Shown here: piece by piece, positions 1 through 5,084 of the stretch
How positions within the stretch are numbered: position 1 is the first letter of the stretch
Layout: every line of letters starts with the position of its first letter
DNA from: Candidatus Hydrogenedentota bacterium
Lineage (GTDB): Bacteria > Hydrogenedentota > Hydrogenedentia > Hydrogenedentales > SLHB01
Direction of reading: 5' to 3'
Length of the DNA stretch: 5,235 nucleotides
Assembly: GCA_022706165.1 (NCBI GenBank)
Contig: JAKJDA010000210.1
Location: 371-5,605 of the forward strand
Notes under the pieces: model-generated
Seen by the model: only the letters and a program-made list of their open reading frames with translations
Databases searched by the model: none
Told to the model about the DNA's origin: nothing
Program-made: the position numbers and the translations under genes

Positions 1-1087
1 CCCAACCGCGCGGCAGGTCGTGCGCGACGCCGCCAATGCGGAACCAGGCCGGGTGCATGCGTCCGCCGCAAATGGCCTCGACGATCTCGAAGACGCGTTC
101 GCGGTCGTTGAACATGTAGAACACCGGCGACATCGCGCCGAGGTCCTGCGCGAAGGTGCCGTACCACACGAGGTGGCTGGCGATGCGGAAGAACTCCGAC
201 ATCATCACGCGAATCATCTGCGCGCGCGGCGGCACGGCAATGCCCGCGAGTTGTTCGACGCCCAGCAAGTACGCGAGGTTGTTGAGCACGCCTGCGACGT
301 AGTCGATGCGGTCCGTGTAGGGGATGAACGAGTGCCATGTCTGTCGCTCGCCCATCTTCTCCGCGCCGCGATGGTGATAGCCGATGTCCGGCACGGAGTT
401 GACGATGACCTCGCCCTCGAGTTGGAGGATGACGCGCAACAATCCGTGCGTGCCGGGATGGTGCGGGCCGAGATTCAAGAACATGTAATCGGTGTCGCCG
501 CGGCTGCGTTCCAAGCCCCAATCTTCCGGGCGGAACTTCAGCGCTTCTTGCGCGGCCACCAGCTCGTCGTCCGGCAAGTCGAAGGGCTCCAACTCGGTCG
601 CGCGCGCGGGATGTTCCTTGCGTAGCGGATGCCCCTTCCACGTCGTGGGCATGAGGATGCGGCGCAGGTACGGATGTCCCGAGAACGTGACGCCGAACAT
701 GTCCCAGACCTCGCGCTCGTACCAGTTCGCGTTGGGGTATACGTCGGTGATGGTTTCGATGGACGGGCGCTCGCCGACCAATGGCGCCTTGATGCGAATG
801 TCGGCGTTGCGGTCGAACGACAGCAGATGGTAGACCACGGTGAAATCCGAGGCCGGGTTCATCGCGCGGTCCGAACGAACGCGTTCATCGACGGCCGTCA
901 AATCGTACAGCAGACGGTACGGCCTGTCGACGCCCGCCTTGAGGTGGCGGACGATCTCCTTCGCGCGGTCCGGTTTCACCCACAGCGTGGGGATGCCGTC
1001 GCGGGTGTGTTGCTCGGCGAGAATGGCGCCGTCGAAACGCTGGCGCAATTCGTCCGCGATGGCGGCGGCTGCAAGATCTGCGCTCAC
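1..1087 (-). CDS. nuoCD: NADH-quinone oxidoreductase fused subunit C/D (NuoCD), C-terminal part cut by window edge
   Basis: This is the hydrophilic-arm subunit of respiratory complex I, which helps carry electrons from NADH to quinone and forms part of the quinone pocket with NuoB. An open frame of 362 codons starts at GTG 1087 and runs off the left edge without a stop. The NuoC part (about residues 1-190) has the signature [12 protein letters not shown] at residues 122-133, followed by [21 protein letters not shown]. The NuoD part begins near residue 200 with [13 protein letters not shown] (HHPGTHG at about 209-215), then [14 protein letters not shown] and finally [19 protein letters not shown] at the edge. 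No stop or restart lies between the two parts, so C and D are truly fused, as in E. coli. About 220 residues should be missing by comparison with the E. coli protein. The GTG start is chosen because GAGG lies 6 bases upstream and only one base separates it from the nuoB stop, which implies translational coupling. Confidence 0.96.
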   Translation of the reverse strand, partial: MSADLAAAAIADELRQRFDGAILAEQHTRDGIPTLWVKPDRAKEIVRHLKAGVDRPYRLLYDLTAVDERVRSDRAMNPASDFTVVYHLLSFDRNADIRIKAPLVGERPSIETITDVYPNANWYEREVWDMFGVTFSGHPYLRRILMPTTWKGHPLRKEHPARATELEPFDLPDDELVAAQEALKFRPEDWGLERSRGDTDYMFLNLGPHHPGTHGLLRVILQLEGEVIVNSVPDIGYHHRGAEKMGERQTWHSFIPYTDRIDYVAGVLNNLAYLLGVEQLAGIAVPPRAQMIRVMMSEFFRIASHLVWYGTFAQDLGAMSPVFYMFNDRERVFEIVEAICGGRMHPAWFRIGGVAHDLPRGW

Positions 1088-1088
1088 G

Positions 1089-1712
1089 TCACACCTCGTC
1101 CGGCGACCGGAGCGTGGTCGCGCGGCGTCGTTCGGGCGTTTTGAGATCGCGCTGCGAGGGCATTTCGGGCTTGATGACGCCCTGCGGCCCGACGACCCAG
1201 CTCATGGGACGTTTCTCGCGCCCGATCTGGTCTTGCAGCAGCATGAGGCCCTGCATGAATGCCTCCGGACGCGGCGGACAGCCCGGCACGTAAACGTCCA
1301 CGGGGAGTATCTTGTCCACGCCCTGCACGACGCTGTAGATATCGAACATGCCGCCGGAATTGGCGCATGAACCCATTGAAATCACCCAGCGCGGCTCCAT
1401 CATCTGCTCGTACAGCAGCCTGATGATGGGGGCGGTTTTGATGAACGGCGTGCCCGCGACGACCATGACGTCGGCCTCGCGCGGGGTGCCGCGAATGACT
1501 TCCGATCCGAAACGCGCCAAGTCGAACTTGCTGGTCAGGCTCGTGGCCATCTCGACAAAGCAGCATGACAACCCGAACGCGAACGGCCACATCGAGTTCT
1601 TGCGGCCCCAGGCGATGAGGTCCTGCAACCGTGCAAAAGCCCAGTTCTCGCCCAGTCCCGGCCACAAGGGCAGCGCTTTCTCTAACGCTTCTTTTGGTTT
1701 ACTGAAAAACAT
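1089..1712 (-). CDS. nuoB: NADH-quinone oxidoreductase subunit B (NuoB)
   Basis: Complex I subunit that holds iron-sulfur cluster N2, the last electron carrier before quinone, at the junction of the peripheral and membrane arms. The 207-residue product shows all expected N2 ligands: the tandem Cys50-Cys51 in [10 protein letters not shown], Cys116 in MGSCANSGG and Cys145 in VPGCPPRPE. The basic C-terminal extension ending RSPDEV resembles the E. coli NuoB tail (RTPDEI), not the shorter forms of about 160 residues. The ATG at 1712 lacks a close Shine-Dalgarno sequence. The nearest candidate, GGTGAG at 1725-1730, is 12 bases away and borders the inverted-repeat element upstream. The next gene, nuoCD, follows after one base. 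The separation from nuoA by 158 bases is unusual for this operon. Identification is secure; the exact start is somewhat less so. Confidence 0.97.
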   Translation of the reverse strand: MFFSKPKEALEKALPLWPGLGENWAFARLQDLIAWGRKNSMWPFAFGLSCCFVEMATSLTSKFDLARFGSEVIRGTPREADVMVVAGTPFIKTAPIIRLLYEQMMEPRWVISMGSCANSGGMFDIYSVVQGVDKILPVDVYVPGCPPRPEAFMQGLMLLQDQIGREKRPMSWVVGPQGVIKPEMPSQRDLKTPERRRATTLRSPDEV

Positions 1713-1726
1713 GTTTTTTTAAGACT

Positions 1727-1860
1727 CACCACAAAGGCACAAAGGACACAGAGGAACACAAAGGTAAGAGCGAAAAATCCCATCCATAATTCCTGCGTCT
1801 CTTGTGCGTTCTGGGACTGTTCTCTTTCTCTGCGCCTTTGCGACTTCGCGCCTTGTGTTA
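1727..1860. repeat. Imperfect inverted-repeat element between nuoA and nuoB
   Basis: The left arm (about 1729-1756) is purine-rich and built from CACAAAGG/ACAGAGG-like units. The right arm (about 1819-1857) is its approximate reverse complement, reading CTCTGCGCCTTTGCG then CGCCTTGTG on the plus strand. The arms align with a few substitutions and small insertions around a loop of roughly 60 bases. No protein is encoded. Size and structure fit a REP- or MITE-like non-autonomous repeat inserted between two genes usually adjacent. It leaves a 158-base gap inside an otherwise tight operon and lies immediately upstream of nuoB, so it could affect mRNA stability or nuoB translation. No target-site duplication was identified with confidence. 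Confidence 0.6.
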
Positions 1861-1870
1861 ATACTCTTCT

Positions 1871-2242
1871 TCACGAATCAAGCGCTCGTTGCCGCCACAG
1901 GTACGCCCACGAGGCGAATAATATGCCGATGAAAATGCAAATGTGGATATAGGCCGCCCACCCCAATTCCCGCGCGGCGGCCGCCCACGCGATCACGAAC
2001 ACGGATTCCAGATCGAACACGACAAACAGGATGGCTATCAGATAGAAATCGGCGGAGAACCGCACGCGGGCCGTGCCGGTCGAAACAATGCCGGATTCGT
2101 AGGGGTCGTTGTTCTTGCGCCCGGTCCGGCATTCGCCCAACAGATGAGACAACACGAGCATGCTCGCCACCACGACAATCGCGAGCGCAAAATACACGCC
2201 CAGCGGCCAATAGACGATGATTGGGTCCGTTGGAGGATTCAC
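1871..2242 (-). CDS. nuoA: NADH-quinone oxidoreductase subunit A (NuoA)
   Basis: Small membrane subunit of complex I at the interface with the peripheral arm. The 123-residue product has three predicted transmembrane segments, about residues 10-35, 65-88 and 95-115. The conserved loop between the first two has the cysteine of GEC (Cys38) and DPYESG (46-51), and the second helix has FDLE (76-79); these are hallmark NuoA motifs. The sequence between, SGIVSTGTARVRFSADFYLIA, is close to E. coli NuoA. The start codon is GTG at 2242, supported by AAGGAG at 2249-2254 with 6 bases of spacing. It is the first gene of the nuo operon here, with 252 bases to the gene upstream, so an operon promoter is expected in that gap. 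Confidence 0.95.
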   Translation of the reverse strand: MNPPTDPIIVYWPLGVYFALAIVVVASMLVLSHLLGECRTGRKNNDPYESGIVSTGTARVRFSADFYLIAILFVVFDLESVFVIAWAAAARELGWAAYIHICIFIGILFASWAYLWRQRALDS

Positions 2243-2374
2243 CCCGATCTCCTTGTCCGCGATCTTCGCCTTCCGGCGTGAGCGCGGGAATTCCGCCGGA
2301 ACGCTTCGCGCCGCAGGGCCGATTCCGTTTTGCGCGATTCAGGAAATCCGGCCGCCCTGTCTGCGCGTTTGCGC

Positions 2375-2404
2375 ACTATGCCACAAGCCAAGCCTTTGTC
2401 TCAA
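2375..2404 (-). promoter_or_regulatory. Candidate sigma-70 promoter for the nuo operon
   Basis: On the minus strand a -35-like TTGAGA (2399-2404) is followed after 18 bases by a -10-like CATAGT (2375-2380), about 130 bases upstream of nuoA. The -35 matches consensus at 5 of 6 positions and the -10 at 4 of 6. The location in the only gap ahead of nuoA is suitable, but such matches can occur by chance. Confidence 0.3.
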
Positions 2405-2494
2405 CAGGCGGGCAGGGAAGCGACAGGGGCAACCGTCAGCGAAGGGCGCCTTGCCTCGGCATGCATGGCGCGCCCAGGACCGGTGACCGGCGGC

Positions 2495-2941
2495 TCATCC
2501 CTCGGTAAACGGAGAGGATTCCCGGCTCTTTTCAAAAGCCAGCATCCGGAGGGTTGCGCGCATGATCAGCAGGGAAGGCGCCGCCACGGCGACGTACAGG
2601 AGCAAGACAAAAACGGCCTTTCCGTACGAAGCGGGCGGGGTCAACAGATCCGACAGGTTGATCGAGGCCAACCCCAACACGAAAAATTGAACAAACACGG
2701 CTGGGCGCACAGCGTCCAAGAAAGAGCCGGGCGCGTCGTTCTCCCGGCTTAACAGCAATTCGATGCATACCGCCAGCACCGCGAAAATGCACGCAAAAAA
2801 CAGCCCTACCAGCAGCAGGCGCAACGACACCCCCCGATCGTATTGCAACCCTGCAATCGACACGACCGAAATGCCGTAACAGAAGATGCGCCACATGGCG
2901 GACCGGAATTCTCCTCGCACGACGCCTTGCCCCCTGTGCAT
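2495..2941 (-). CDS. Small hypothetical membrane protein, four predicted transmembrane segments
   Basis: I do not recognise the family. The product is 148 residues from ATG 2941. Hydrophobic segments lie at about residues 17-32 (weak), 40-64, 78-100 and 107-127. The N-terminus is basic and the C-terminus short and charged (AFEKSRESSPFTEG). Loop features include SRENDAPGS between segments 2 and 3 and a DLLTPPASYGKA turn between 3 and 4. No catalytic motif or metal site is visible. The start at 2941 is preferred over a TTG five codons earlier because GGGAGG lies 7-12 bases upstream of this ATG. Codon third positions and the clean hydrophobic pattern support a real gene. It lies between nrdR (114 bases upstream) and the nuo operon (252 bases downstream), all on one strand, but neither gap shows tight operon spacing. 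Confidence 0.7.
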   Translation of the reverse strand: MHRGQGVVRGEFRSAMWRIFCYGISVVSIAGLQYDRGVSLRLLLVGLFFACIFAVLAVCIELLLSRENDAPGSFLDAVRPAVFVQFFVLGLASINLSDLLTPPASYGKAVFVLLLYVAVAAPSLLIMRATLRMLAFEKSRESSPFTEG

Positions 2942-3035
2942 GCCCCCCCCTCCCAAGGTTCCGATCCGCGCGATCCCGGACGTCCCGATACGAACCGGAC
3001 CGCTCGGCCTCTCCGGCTTCCTTTCTCTGCCGCGC

Positions 3036-3054
3036 CCGTCTCGGAGCCAGACGG
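3036..3054 (-). other. Hairpin directly after the nrdR stop codon
   Basis: A perfect 6-base inverted repeat (CCGTCT / AGACGG) with a 7-base loop begins one base after the nrdR stop. No T run follows on the minus strand, so it is not a standard intrinsic terminator. It could protect the 3' end of the nrdR message or be chance. Confidence 0.35.
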
Positions 3055-3055
3055 A

Positions 3056-3505
3056 TTACGTCAGCAGAGTCTTGAGCTCGGTCATGAACTCGTTGAGGTC
3101 TTTGAATTGGCGGTAAACCGACGCAAAACGCACATACGCGACCTCGTCGATTCGCTTCAGCCGTTCCATCACGGAAAGGCCGATCGTGTCGGTCGAAACT
3201 TCATGGTCCGACGAGTTGAAGAGCGCGCGTTCCACTTCGTCGATCAGGGCGTCGACTTGCTCCAGGCTGACCGGGCGCTTCTCGCACGCCTTGAGAATGC
3301 CGCTCTTGATCTTCCACCGATCGAACGGCTCGCGGCGGCCGTCTTTTTTGATCACCATTTGGGCTACTTCCTCGATCCGCTCATACGTCGTGAAACGCCG
3401 CGCACACTTCAGGCATTCACGACGTCTGCGGATGCTGTCGCCCTCTTTCGAAGCGCGCGAATCGACGACCTTGGCGTCGGTGTGAGCACAAAATGGACAG
3501 CGCAT
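3056..3505 (-). CDS. nrdR: Transcriptional repressor NrdR
   Basis: NrdR is a nucleotide-sensing repressor of ribonucleotide reductase genes. The 149-residue product matches the usual family length of about 150. The N-terminal zinc ribbon shows MRCPFC (Cys3, Cys6) and ECLKC (Cys31, Cys34), with VVDSR and the basic SIRRRRE between the cysteine pairs, then RRFTTYER. The ATP-cone domain follows from about residue 49 to 139, starting [16 protein letters not shown], with the typical [15 protein letters not shown] near its end. The start at ATG 3505 keeps the canonical N-terminus. The nearest ribosome-binding candidates are AGGT close by and GGGGAG about 13 bases upstream. No ribonucleotide reductase gene is in the window. 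The upstream region has two NrdR-box-like sites around a promoter, so autoregulation is likely. Confidence 0.97.
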   Translation of the reverse strand: MRCPFCAHTDAKVVDSRASKEGDSIRRRRECLKCARRFTTYERIEEVAQMVIKKDGRREPFDRWKIKSGILKACEKRPVSLEQVDALIDEVERALFNSSDHEVSTDTIGLSVMERLKRIDEVAYVRFASVYRQFKDLNEFMTELKTLLT

Positions 3506-3566
3506 GGCAAACCTACACTCCCCTCGGTCGTTGGCGCCCTTCGCATGCGCCTGCTTTCCCCGAAAC

Positions 3567-3582
3567 CAACAATATATAGTGC
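3567..3582. promoter_or_regulatory. NrdR box A (near the nrdR transcription start)
   Basis: The 16-mer CAACAATATATAGTGC has an inner 12-mer (CAATATATAGTG) that matches the known NrdR-box palindrome acaCwAtATaTwGtgt at every position; 13 of 16 match overall. It lies 61 bases upstream of the nrdR start, around or just downstream of the expected transcription start. Confidence 0.75.
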
Positions 3583-3589
3583 TATCGTG

Positions 3590-3618
3590 ACTTTAGCAGA
3601 CACAGGATATTGTGTCAA
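3590..3618 (-). promoter_or_regulatory. Sigma-70-like promoter of nrdR
   Basis: On the minus strand a perfect TTGACA (3613-3618) is followed after 17 bases by TAAAGT (3590-3595, 4 of 6 to consensus). The predicted start is near 3583. NrdR box B covers part of the -35 and spacer, and box A begins at the predicted start. The -35 hexamer includes the rsmD TGA stop codon (3615-3617). The position, 84 bases upstream of nrdR, is suitable. Confidence 0.65.
3600..3615. promoter_or_regulatory. NrdR box B (over the -35/spacer of the nrdR promoter)
   Basis: The 16-mer ACACAGGATATTGTGT matches the NrdR-box palindrome at 14 of 16 positions, with perfect outer ACAC and GTGT. The gap to box A is 17 bases, or 33 bases centre to centre. 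That is close to three helical turns, the paired arrangement known for NrdR sites. Confidence 0.75.
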
Positions 3619-4160
3619 GAGAAAAAAGAAAGGGCGACGTTGCCATAACGGCACGTTCGGAAACACGTAAAACCCGCCAGATCCGTCTCCACCGCGCACT
3701 GCGCCCCGTGCTCGAGAACGACAACGGCTTCCTCCGCCAACAAGGCGTTTTCTCGCAACAAAATCATGAATCCAACGAAATCCCGGAAAGCGTATGGCGG
3801 ATCGGCAAAGGCTATGTCGAACGGCTCTTCGCGTCGCGCCACGGCCCGCAACCCTTCCGGGAGCGTCACGCGATAGGTCTTGGCCCGGTCCGCCAAACGC
3901 GTGCGATCCAGGTTGGCATCGAGGATCTTGCTTACGGCCACATCTTCTTCCACGAAAGCGGCCCATGCGGCTCCCCGGCTCAGCGCTTCAATGCCGTTGG
4001 CTCCGGTTCCCGCAAACAAGTCCAAGAACCGACATCCGGGCAAACGGGGCATCAAGATGCTGAACAGCGACTCCCGAACCCGGTCCAACGTCGGGCGCAC
4101 CTGTTGTCCTGGAGGCGTGTGAAGCGTCACCCCTCGAGCCTGGCCGGCTATGACGCGCAT
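3615..4160 (-). CDS. rsmD: 16S rRNA (guanine(966)-N2)-methyltransferase RsmD
   Basis: Methylates G966 of 16S rRNA on the small ribosomal subunit using S-adenosylmethionine. The 181-residue product has the family N-terminus MRVIAGQARG, then RPTLDRVRESLFSIL (22-36), the SAM-binding motif FLDLFAGTGANGIEALSRGA (45-64), and the catalytic DPPY at 120-123 typical of amino-group methyltransferases. Length is normal for the family. The start at ATG 4160 has AGGAG at 4171-4175 with 10 bases of spacing. In many bacteria rsmD is followed by coaD, but here nrdR follows on the same strand. The stop codon lies inside the nrdR promoter, so nrdR has its own promoter even if some read-through occurs. Confidence 0.95.
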   Translation of the reverse strand: MRVIAGQARGVTLHTPPGQQVRPTLDRVRESLFSILMPRLPGCRFLDLFAGTGANGIEALSRGAAWAAFVEEDVAVSKILDANLDRTRLADRAKTYRVTLPEGLRAVARREEPFDIAFADPPYAFRDFVGFMILLRENALLAEEAVVVLEHGAQCAVETDLAGFTCFRTCRYGNVALSFFS

Positions 4161-4174
4161 ATCGTGTTTTCTCC

Positions 4175-4183
4175 TGTGGATAT
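4175..4183. other. DnaA-box-like 9-mer upstream of rsmD
   Basis: TGTGGATAT is the reverse complement of ATATCCACA, one mismatch from the DnaA box TTATCCACA. It abuts the rsmD ribosome-binding site. A single imperfect site is weak evidence alone. Confidence 0.3.
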
Positions 4184-4313
4184 GTCAGGCGTAGTGTGCC
4201 ATTCGCGGGCATGAAAAGTCATCCCGGTGGTCTCTTGCCGCCGTTGTTGTCAGGGATTGGGGAACGGCGTCGCGGATTTCAGGCGAAATATCGAGGTTTT
4301 TGCATGGATTTTT

Positions 4314-4344
4314 GTCCGCGTCGGCAGGCCGCGGACGGGCCTGC
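4314..4344. other. Two overlapping, mutually exclusive hairpins
   Basis: Stem 1 pairs GTCCGCG (4314-4320) with CGCGGAC (4330-4336). Stem 2 pairs GCAGGCC (4324-4330) with GGCCTGC (4338-4344). Both are perfect 7-base stems. They share base 4330 and each loop contains an arm of the other, so they are alternatives or could partly form a pseudoknot. No T run follows on either strand. Confidence 0.45.
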
Positions 4345-4379
4345 GCAGGCTTGTTTGCGTTTGCATGAAATGCCGGGAA

Positions 4380-4399
4380 TGTGGATAACCTGTGGAAAA
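4380..4399. other. Tandem DnaA-box-like sites
   Basis: TGTGGATAA (4380-4388) is an exact reverse complement of the DnaA box TTATCCACA. TGTGGAAAA (4391-4399) follows two bases later in the same orientation with one mismatch. Together with the site at 4175 this gives three candidates within about 225 bases. They could bind DnaA as a regulatory or titration site. Evidence for a replication origin is insufficient. Confidence 0.45.
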
Positions 4400-4427
4400 C
4401 CTGGCGCCGGTGCAGCGTTTCATGCGC

Positions 4428-4460
4428 GCCCTGTTGTCGGGAATGTTCCCCAGTCAGGGC
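4428..4460. other. Stem-internal loop-stem hairpin
   Basis: Outer stem GCCCTG (4428-4433) pairs with CAGGGC (4455-4460). Inner stem GGGA (4439-4442) pairs with TCCC (4447-4450) around an ATGT loop. A 5 by 4 base internal loop separates the stems. It may be part of a structured RNA or repeat remnant; no family was recognised. Confidence 0.4.
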
Positions 4461-4541
4461 AATCGCATGGCATTTCGTTTTGCCCGAGCGTTCTCGTCCC
4501 CCTTTTCACGCTGGCTTTGTCGTTTCGTTCGTTCCTTTTTC

Positions 4542-4563
4542 TTCGTAAAGCCCGGTCTCTGTG
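4542..4563 (-). repeat. Diverged inverted copy of the 21-base repeat
   Basis: Read on the minus strand this 22-base stretch matches the repeat at 4699-4745 at 18 of 22 positions, including the exact core GAGACCGGGC. It lies about 140 bases upstream in opposite orientation. An older, degraded copy of the same repeat is the simplest reading. Confidence 0.45.
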
Positions 4564-4630
4564 TCGGGCGGGTTCATGCGCGGGGCACGGCGCGTTTCTT
4601 TGCGAAATCATGCAGACGCCACGAAAGGGG

Positions 4631-4651
4631 GCCGCGTTTGCGGGCTTTTTT
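4631..4651 (+). terminator. Terminator-like hairpin with T run
   Basis: CCGC (4632-4635) and GCGG (4640-4643) form a short stem around GTTT. It extends by one pair across a bulged G and is followed directly by six T (4646-4651). The stem is short for an intrinsic terminator and no gene ends upstream on the plus strand, so it is a weak candidate. It could end an unrecognised small RNA. Confidence 0.3.
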
Positions 4652-4698
4652 CGAGGGGGTTGTTTCGTTTGTGGTTGAAGATTCTTAAGACCGCCCGG

Positions 4699-4745
4699 CA
4701 CGGAGACCGGGCGCTACAACGGCACACGGAGACCGGGCGCTACAA
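4699..4745. repeat. Two exact 21-base direct repeats, period 26
   Basis: The unit contains GGAGACCGGGCGCTACAA and occurs identically at 4699-4719 and 4725-4745, separated by five bases. The first copy also forms a hairpin with sequence just upstream: CGCCCGG (4692-4698) pairs with CCGGGCG (4707-4713) around an 8-base loop. No coding function is visible. With the diverged inverted copy at 4542-4563 this points to a dispersed repeat family. Confidence 0.75.
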
Positions 4746-4797
4746 GGAGATGGTGGCGTGGCAAACCTAGCACGTGAGACCGCCCACGCAAAGGGCG

Positions 4798-4895
4798 TTC
4801 ACCCCTTTCCGATCTCCGCGTCCTCTGCGTCTCTGCGTTGAAAATGCCGACCCTAAACGCAGAGTCGCAGAGAACGCGGAGATACGCAGGGTGAA
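4798..4895. repeat. Large near-perfect palindromic repeat element
   Basis: The inner arms are 26 bases each (4814-4839 and 4856-4881) and match at 24 of 26 positions around a 16-base loop. The arms are built from ACGCAGAG units on one side and CTCTGCGT on the other. After a short unpaired stretch a further perfect pair, TTCACCC (4798-4804) with GGGTGAA (4889-4895), closes the element. No protein is encoded. It resembles REP/MITE-type repeats and shares its purine-rich unit style with the element between nuoA and nuoB. Confidence 0.75.
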
Positions 4896-4991
4896 GACCG
4901 TGCTCGATCTGTTTCCCCTTGGGCGTGTCGCGACTCCGTTTTCCATCTTCCGGCGCGGCTTGGTGGCGATTGCCGGTGGTGGAGCATTTGA

Positions 4992-5020
4992 CTGAAAAAG
5001 GCGGTGCGTGATAGCATAAT
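4992..5020 (+). promoter_or_regulatory. Candidate promoter of the S1-like gene
   Basis: CTGAAA (4992-4997, 4 of 6 to the -35 consensus) is followed after 17 bases by CATAAT (5015-5020, 5 of 6 to the -10 consensus). The predicted start near 5027 would give a leader of about 58 bases. An alternative -35, TTGACT (4988-4993), would have a 21-base spacer, which is too long. Confidence 0.5.
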
Positions 5021-5022
5021 CG

Positions 5023-5044
5023 GCCTGTCTCTGGAGGGACAGGC
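5023..5044 (+). promoter_or_regulatory. Leader hairpin with TGGA loop ahead of the S1-like gene
   Basis: GCCTGTC (5023-5029) pairs with GACAGGC (5038-5044). The stem extends inward by a T-G and a C-G pair to close a TGGA tetraloop. It lies about 40 bases upstream of the start codon. E. coli S1 represses its own translation through leader hairpins that carry GGA in their loops, so a similar role is possible. If transcription starts at 5027, the lower four pairs are lost. Confidence 0.45.
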
Positions 5045-5084
5045 AGGCGGTTTACCCTTTTTGTTAGGAGGCCTAGGACACATC

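Larger units (their letters stand above)
4161..5084. other. Long intergenic region between divergent rsmD and the S1-like gene
   Basis: No convincing gene is present in these 924 bases. Open frames here have no Shine-Dalgarno, run through repeats and encode low-complexity Arg/Pro/Phe-rich peptides. The left part (4161-4680) is rich in TTTCGTT-like stretches and hairpins. The middle (4690-4895) is repeat DNA. The right part (4980-5084) is the promoter and leader of the plus-strand gene. No tRNA, tmRNA, RNase P or SRP RNA signature was recognised. Confidence 0.7.

Noticed and set aside
20..1370. Plus-strand open frames (20-625, 492-833, 629-1144, 840-1370)
   Set aside because: They are antisense to nuoCD and nuoB, which have unmistakable protein motifs. 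The frames stay open because of high GC.
3036..3054. Intrinsic terminator of nrdR
   Set aside because: The hairpin is well placed but has no T run on the minus strand. It is reported only as a hairpin.
2843..3670. 275-residue plus-strand frame
   Set aside because: It is antisense to nrdR over most of its length and crosses the nrdR promoter and operator. It has no recognisable domain.
4161..4400. Chromosomal replication origin
   Set aside because: Only one exact DnaA box and two near matches were seen. There is no AT-rich unwinding region and no dnaA or dnaN nearby. It is kept only as a finding on DnaA-like sites.
4196..4678. 160-residue plus-strand frame in the long intergenic region
   Set aside because: It starts with GTG and has no Shine-Dalgarno. 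It runs through the DnaA-like sites, hairpins and the T-run hairpin, and gives a biased Arg/Phe/Cys-rich peptide with no recognisable motif.
4420..4701. Minus-strand frame across the inverted repeat copy
   Set aside because: The peptide reflects the repeat (RDRAL) and basic low-complexity sequence. It has no family resemblance.
4699..4745. CRISPR array
   Set aside because: Only two adjacent 21-base units with a five-base gap. There are no spacers of 30 or more bases and no cas genes.
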